This document shows positions 60,216 to 64,000 of a stretch of DNA of 64,000 nt, one piece after another. The DNA is taken from contig KN817547.1 of the NCBI GenBank assembly GCA_000827495.1, positions 122,561 through 186,560 on the forward strand, in the 5' to 3' direction. The notes under the pieces are model-generated. The model was given only the letters and a program-made list of their open reading frames with translations. It was not told where the DNA came from and did no database searches. Position numbers and translations under genes: made by a program. Every line of letters starts with the position of its first letter. Within the stretch, counting starts at the first letter, position 1. Source of the DNA: Hypholoma sublateritium FD-334 SS-4. Lineage: Eukaryota > Basidiomycota > Agaricomycetes > Agaricales > Strophariaceae.

Positions 60216-60893
60216 GAAGCAGCGCTAGGTGTGCCGCCGTCTACGCCAGGCATGCTCACCTCGTCGAAACGGCGCTTGCGCTGCTCGACGCGTATGCTAG
60301 AACCTCAAACGCAGGCGTCCTCACACTCAATATCATCTTCAAAAAGAGGAGCGATTATCTTATTTACAAATTACGCTAAAGAGCGCGGCGTGTAACCTAC
60401 CGGACGACGCGAGCATCGGCGCGCNGGCGCGGCGCGGCGCGGAGGCGTGCGTCATTGGAATATGATCGAGGAGTCTCGGGACTCAAATGACTCAACCGTT
60501 TGGCCTGTAAATTACACAGGCCGGCGGAACGCCGCTGCGACTCCTTGATCGCGGTGCAGTGACTCGGCGCGTCCCCCTGGTGGTATCTGTGAAACCCCCA
60601 CATGTGTAGCGGCGCTTGGCAAGACTATAATGACGGACATGCTGTTACGGACTAATTGTCCTCTGTTCTCGTGTGGGATGTTGTGCGCTTCTAATGAACG
60701 TCTGCAGACCCAGATCCCTCATTGCCACCACCATTTACTTACTGATGCAGTGTCGTTCGACTGGGACACGGTCCCTTGCACACCACACGCTCGCAGCTGG
60801 TGTACTGCAGGTACCTTGACGTGTCCGCTGCATTTGGCTAGGACATAATCATAGTACTACCGCCACCGCCCGTGTTCATGCACGCGTCCCGGC

Positions 60894-60932
60894 GGAACGT
60901 CAAGATCAGGCGCCGCCTGATCTTGACGTTCC
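60894..60932. repeat. 39-bp perfect palindrome inside the element
   Basis: Two 19-bp arms (GGAACGTCAAGATCAGGCG and its complement) around a single C. It could form a strong hairpin. It lies near the middle of the element. Confidence 0.85.
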
Positions 60933-61352
60933 ACGCTCCACAGGCCATGGACTCGCGCACCTTTGAGAAGGTGTGCTGAACCAAACGGTATCTACAGGTT
61001 GTAACAGTATCACCGTGAATATTTGAATATTTGTCCCTTCCAAGACTGACTGGTGCTCTGTGAAATGAGCATCTATTACATCGGCCCATTCACCGCAGGC
61101 ACAGAGCAAGCAGTACCCTGGTGCTCATCATCAATGTGCTTGACTGTGCTCCTCTGGATATTAAACAAACATTAAACGATGCGTATATGCCATGGAACAG
61201 CATACATAATCCTGCCTGCTGGGGGGGGGCGCTCTCAAACAGACCTACAGTGTGTGACTCGAGCGTGGCTTCTGGAGACAGGCATAAGTGGTGTGTTAGT
61301 ACTGTAATAGCACATGAAGCATCCGAAACCCGTCTCCAGAGCCTAAAATGAC

Positions 61353-61472
61353 GTGTTCACTGTTTCTGTAATCTCTGCGCTGTGCATCTTGTGGCACGCA
61401 CACTCTCTTCGCACTGGCTTGGGGCACGCTTGATGGAGCTTGGGAGGATTGCACAACAGAAACAGTGAACAC
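61353..61472. repeat. 17-bp inverted repeat pair inside the element
   Basis: GTGTTCACTGTTTCTGT at 61353-61369 and its exact complement at 61456-61472, enclosing 86 bases. Possibly the ends of a nested small insertion or a stem-loop. Confidence 0.7.
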
Positions 61473-61747
61473 ATCACCTTTCTAACTTGCAGCTAGTAAA
61501 TTTTTTACATCTATCCCGCGAGGGGATAACGTCGGTAATGGATTTTGGAAGCTGCACACGCACGCGCACACGCCAAGCACACGCATGGGCCGTCGCCCAC
61601 CAGATTATGCCCAAACAATCAGGATCTGTATATATATTTATATGGCCGTAAAGACAGTGCATTTCCTTGAACAAGCGACCCAGAGACGTGAAGAACGAAA
61701 CACGCTAGAGCAACGCTGGAGACGTCTTCTGGCGCTGCCTTTGCCAG

Positions 61748-62179
61748 TGAGTGGTGGGAATTGAATTTTGAAGTCAGCCAGCAGAGCCGATCGCATGCCG
61801 ACGGATCATTTACCTAATCACGGCACCTCGGCCTGCTCATAAACCTTATATCTCAGTCTTTACGGGGGAGCAACTTGATATTTACGGGGAAGCGGGGAGC
61901 GTTTATGGGGGTGCCTGGTAATTTTCGGGGAGCTGGGAGCATTTACGGGGCAGATTGAAATGTGTCTAAACNTTTTCGGGGACNGCTCAACTTTTTCGGG
62001 GCTCTATTCAATATCTACGGGGAGCACTTAATATTTACGGGGAGTGTTTAATTCTTACGGGGAAGTCGTCATAATCTACGGGACAGTCACAATTCATTTG
62101 GGGGACATTTCATTGCATTGAAAACTTTCACGCGCAGTTTTGAATTTACGCGGAATACTTCCATAATCGGACCGCCATA
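61748..62179 (-). repeat. Right terminal inverted repeat
   Basis: Reverse complement of 59784-60215, including the same motif array read as ATTTACGGGG, and the mirrored N bases. Confidence 0.9.
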
Positions 62180-62919
62180 CTGATCTGTATGGTCGTCGCA
62201 CTCGTCCACACCATCAAAAAAGAGAACAAGCGTGCGCAGGAATTTGGATTGGCGCTTTAGTTCGCGTAGGGGGTCGAATATCAGATAGTTTAATTGAGTC
62301 TCGAGGGATTTCGTGAAGATGAGAGAATCCAACTGGATTCTGGGGATGATGATTGGCGTCAGGTCCGGTATGCTTTGCAGGAGCTGATGCACAAGCGTCG
62401 CGACTAGAGGCTTAACGTTATTTCGAGTTGAGTCGGTCCGGTAAAAGAAGAAGCGGGCGATGGGGATGTTCCTCTGAAGGCAGAGTTCGACGATGGATCG
62501 GCCGATGGCGGATTTCCCTGCGCCTGCCGCACCGTTGAGCCACAGTACCCATTGAACTCGGGCGACAGCCAGGATGATCCAGTTCATGATCTCGTCCAAG
62601 ACGGCCTGGCGCGTATTCGGGTGGCATTTTGGCGCGTCGACATGCTGCCCAGAGTCGAAGGCTGTTGTGGCGACATGTGCCTGTAGATGCTTCAAGCCAT
62701 CTGCATATCGAATCAGAAAGATACGAGTTCGGCACGATTCAGCACGATCCACAACGTACCGTCTGCTTCGTGGCAATTGTGAGGAACTTGTGTTTGGTTG
62801 TGCTGTACGAATTGGCCCCCGTTTATCTGCACAGTACTACCATGACCGGCCTGAAAAACACCCCCAGACTGCTGCAAGATGCTGCGGCCAGTGGAGGTTC
62901 GGAGAAGCTGGGTGTCCAT

Positions 62920-63270
62920 CGGTGGGGGTGAAGAGGAAAGCAAAGAGGCGTAGCGTCGCTATCATATACCCCGTCTTGCACTGCAGCACAGGTTACACGC
63001 ACAGCCGCCCCATGGAAAAAAATCTGTCAGATAACTAATACACAGTTAATTTGATTTATAAATAGCTGTACTTGGAGGGTTGTGGCGGTATGTAAGCAGC
63101 ATTGGTGGCCAGCCGGCCCGGTGGGATGGACGCGCCCGCGCCACGCTGCAGTCACTGGTCAGACCCGTCCGACACACTTCCCCTCCCGCAGTGCAGTCAA
63201 ACGCGACGCAGCTCTCAAACACATCCTCATTTGACTTACGCACTGTCCTCTTTTTGAACCTTGCAACACA
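62920..63270. other. Divergent spacer between NACHT copy 2 and the next gene
   Basis: About 350 bp that must hold both promoters if the two genes are divergently transcribed. TTTATAAATAG at about 63056-63066 is a TATA-like element usable on the plus strand, some 210 bp before the ATG at 63271. Confidence 0.4.
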
Positions 63271-64000
63271 ATGCCCCTCCCTGGACAAGCCGAGCCATCG
63301 AGCGGGCGCCTGCGCAGACAGTCGGGCGGCGGTGACGCGCAGCAGGTGGATACTGCTGAGAAAACAGAGTCGTTGGAGGGTGAGGGTAAGGCTGGAGGTA
63401 CGTGGTCTGTCTTCACGGTTCGAAGCTGAGGCTTATTCTTCCCCCAGGGAGATTTCCGCGCAAGGCGAAGGAGATCGTCGCGCCCGCGCCCTCTGCGCTG
63501 TCTGGCGCGGGTCGGGGATCAGGTACGTAGTTTTGTCTTCTATGGCTCTCAAATCATCTCTGTCTCATGGGTATGTGTACAGAAACCAGCGCCGTGCGCA
63601 GAGCGCGAGAAATCGCTCTAACTGCCCCAGATGAATCCATCTCAGAGCTCAACGCCGCGCAAAACCACGTTCATAAGTCCAAGCTCGTTAAAGGTTCGCC
63701 TACCCCCAGTCCGTTGCGAGTTTACTCTGAGAAATTTTTACTGAAGAGCTTTTCACGCACAGGAAAGCAGCGTACGGGGAACGACGCGTTCAACTCTCCA
63801 CCACACACCACCCGTGCATCTGGCGGCACGGCGCCCTCCTCAGGCAACAATCCAAAGGGTACGGCGTATTTATCTATCACACCACTTGACTATTAACATG
63901 CGGCTTCCCAAGGGAAAAAGCGCGCGAGGGAAGACGAAGACGACCGCATGTCGCCTCGAGGGAAAACATCGATGTCGATGGTTGGGGCGCCGGCGCAAGG
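63271..64000 (+). CDS. Basic, low-complexity nuclear-type protein, 5' end only
   Basis: Exons 63271-63397, 63448-63522, 63583-63693, 63763-63858 and 63913-64000 (runs off the window). All junctions are phase 1 with GT-AG introns of 50-69 bp, and the frame stays open throughout. The protein starts MPLPGQAEPSSGRLRRQ and is rich in Ser, Gly, Arg and Lys, with the cluster GKKRAREDEDD that looks like a nuclear localisation signal. No catalytic domain is in view; the visible 165 residues look disordered. It may be a transcription or chromatin factor, but that rests on composition alone. The start was chosen as the first ATG that joins the spliced frame. Confidence 0.62.

Larger units (their letters stand above)
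59784..62179. mobile_element. 2396-bp DNA transposon with 432-bp terminal inverted repeats
   Basis: Ends are TATGGCGGTCC...GGACCGCCATA. The left repeat (59784-60215) and right repeat (61748-62179) are the same length, gap-free and almost perfectly complementary. The target duplication is CTGATC (59778-59783 and 62180-62185). NACHT copy 1 supplies the empty site: there, CTGATCTGTATGG runs uninterrupted (about 10578-10590). No transposase is seen in the 1.5-kb interior, so the element is non-autonomous. A 6-bp duplication does not fit hAT (8), Tc1/mariner (TA), Harbinger (3) or Mutator (8-10). I leave the superfamily open. Confidence 0.92.
57690..62919 (-). pseudogene. NACHT-domain NLR-like gene (copy 2), broken by a DNA transposon
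   Basis: Paralogue of 8920-11311 in the same orientation. Exon 1 is 62919-62760, exon 2 is split into 62700-62180 and 59783-59034, exon 3 is 58967-58813, and exon 4 starts at 58761. Walker A (GAAGAGKS) and Walker B (LVLFFDGVDE) are intact on the 5' side. A 2396-bp inverted-repeat element sits between the T-D-Q codons and the following L-I-R-I block. The third intron (58762-58812) has the same 51-bp length as in copy 1 but here contains no stop, so it could be retained in frame. Exon 4 then runs through reiterated modules to a stop at 58177, and the charged coiled coil (57762-57974) is left outside that frame. The gene is dead unless the element is removed or spliced. Confidence 0.87.

Noticed and set aside
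59784..62179. Tc1/mariner-type insertion with TA target duplication
   Set aside because: TA flanks both ends, but comparison with the empty site in copy 1 shows that CTGATC is duplicated and TA belongs to the element ends.

Overview
The window is a piece of a filamentous-fungus nuclear genome, most likely an Agaricomycete basidiomycete and perhaps a polypore. The reasons are many 50-75 bp GT-AG introns, very short exons, TATA boxes 60-95 bp before start codons, and the gene families present (NACHT, HET, TPR-CHAT, metacaspase, a copia element). Genes are sparse. They sit between GC-rich, stop-poor remnants of old repeats and AT-rich spacers, and runs of N mark assembly uncertainty.

Layout from left to right: the 3' end of a Ty1/copia retrotransposon with its 3' LTR (1-2409); a two-exon leucine-rich, F-box-like gene (3651-4811, minus); the first exon of a small unknown gene (5976-6293); a four-exon NACHT ATPase with a charged coiled-coil tail (8920-11311, minus); decayed repeats; a HET-domain gene (13949-15982, minus). 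From about 17.1 to 39.2 kb lies a very large diverged inverted duplication. Each arm carries a TPR-CHAT protease gene: 20458-24841 on plus, and 31996-37043 on minus. The minus copy is split by a 778-bp hAT-like element with an 8-bp target duplication. Decayed repeat copies follow (39-42.7 kb), then a six-exon TPR/membrane protein gene (42829-45546, minus), a five-exon gene of unknown function (46025-47626, minus), more repeat debris with a stranded WD40 fragment (50818-51228), a 15-exon metacaspase (53926-55876, plus), a second NACHT gene broken by a 2396-bp element with 432-bp terminal inverted repeats (57690-62919, minus), and the 5' end of a basic nuclear-type protein gene (63271-64000, plus).

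The recognisable genes share a theme. Two NACHT ATPases, a HET protein, two caspase-fold CHAT proteases with TPR arrays, one metacaspase and a WD40 scrap are all families tied in fungi to self/non-self recognition and regulated cell death. Several exist as paralogous pairs in which one member is interrupted by a recent transposon. Their repeat arrays are nearly uniform and differ in number between copies. I infer a fast-turnover innate-immunity or incompatibility neighbourhood. Nothing in the sequence proves that these genes work together.

All splice models were made by eye and checked for reading-frame closure. The NACHT copy 1, TPR/membrane, unknown 455-aa and metacaspase models each close to a whole number of codons. 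Exact identity values and family names for the repeats need alignment.
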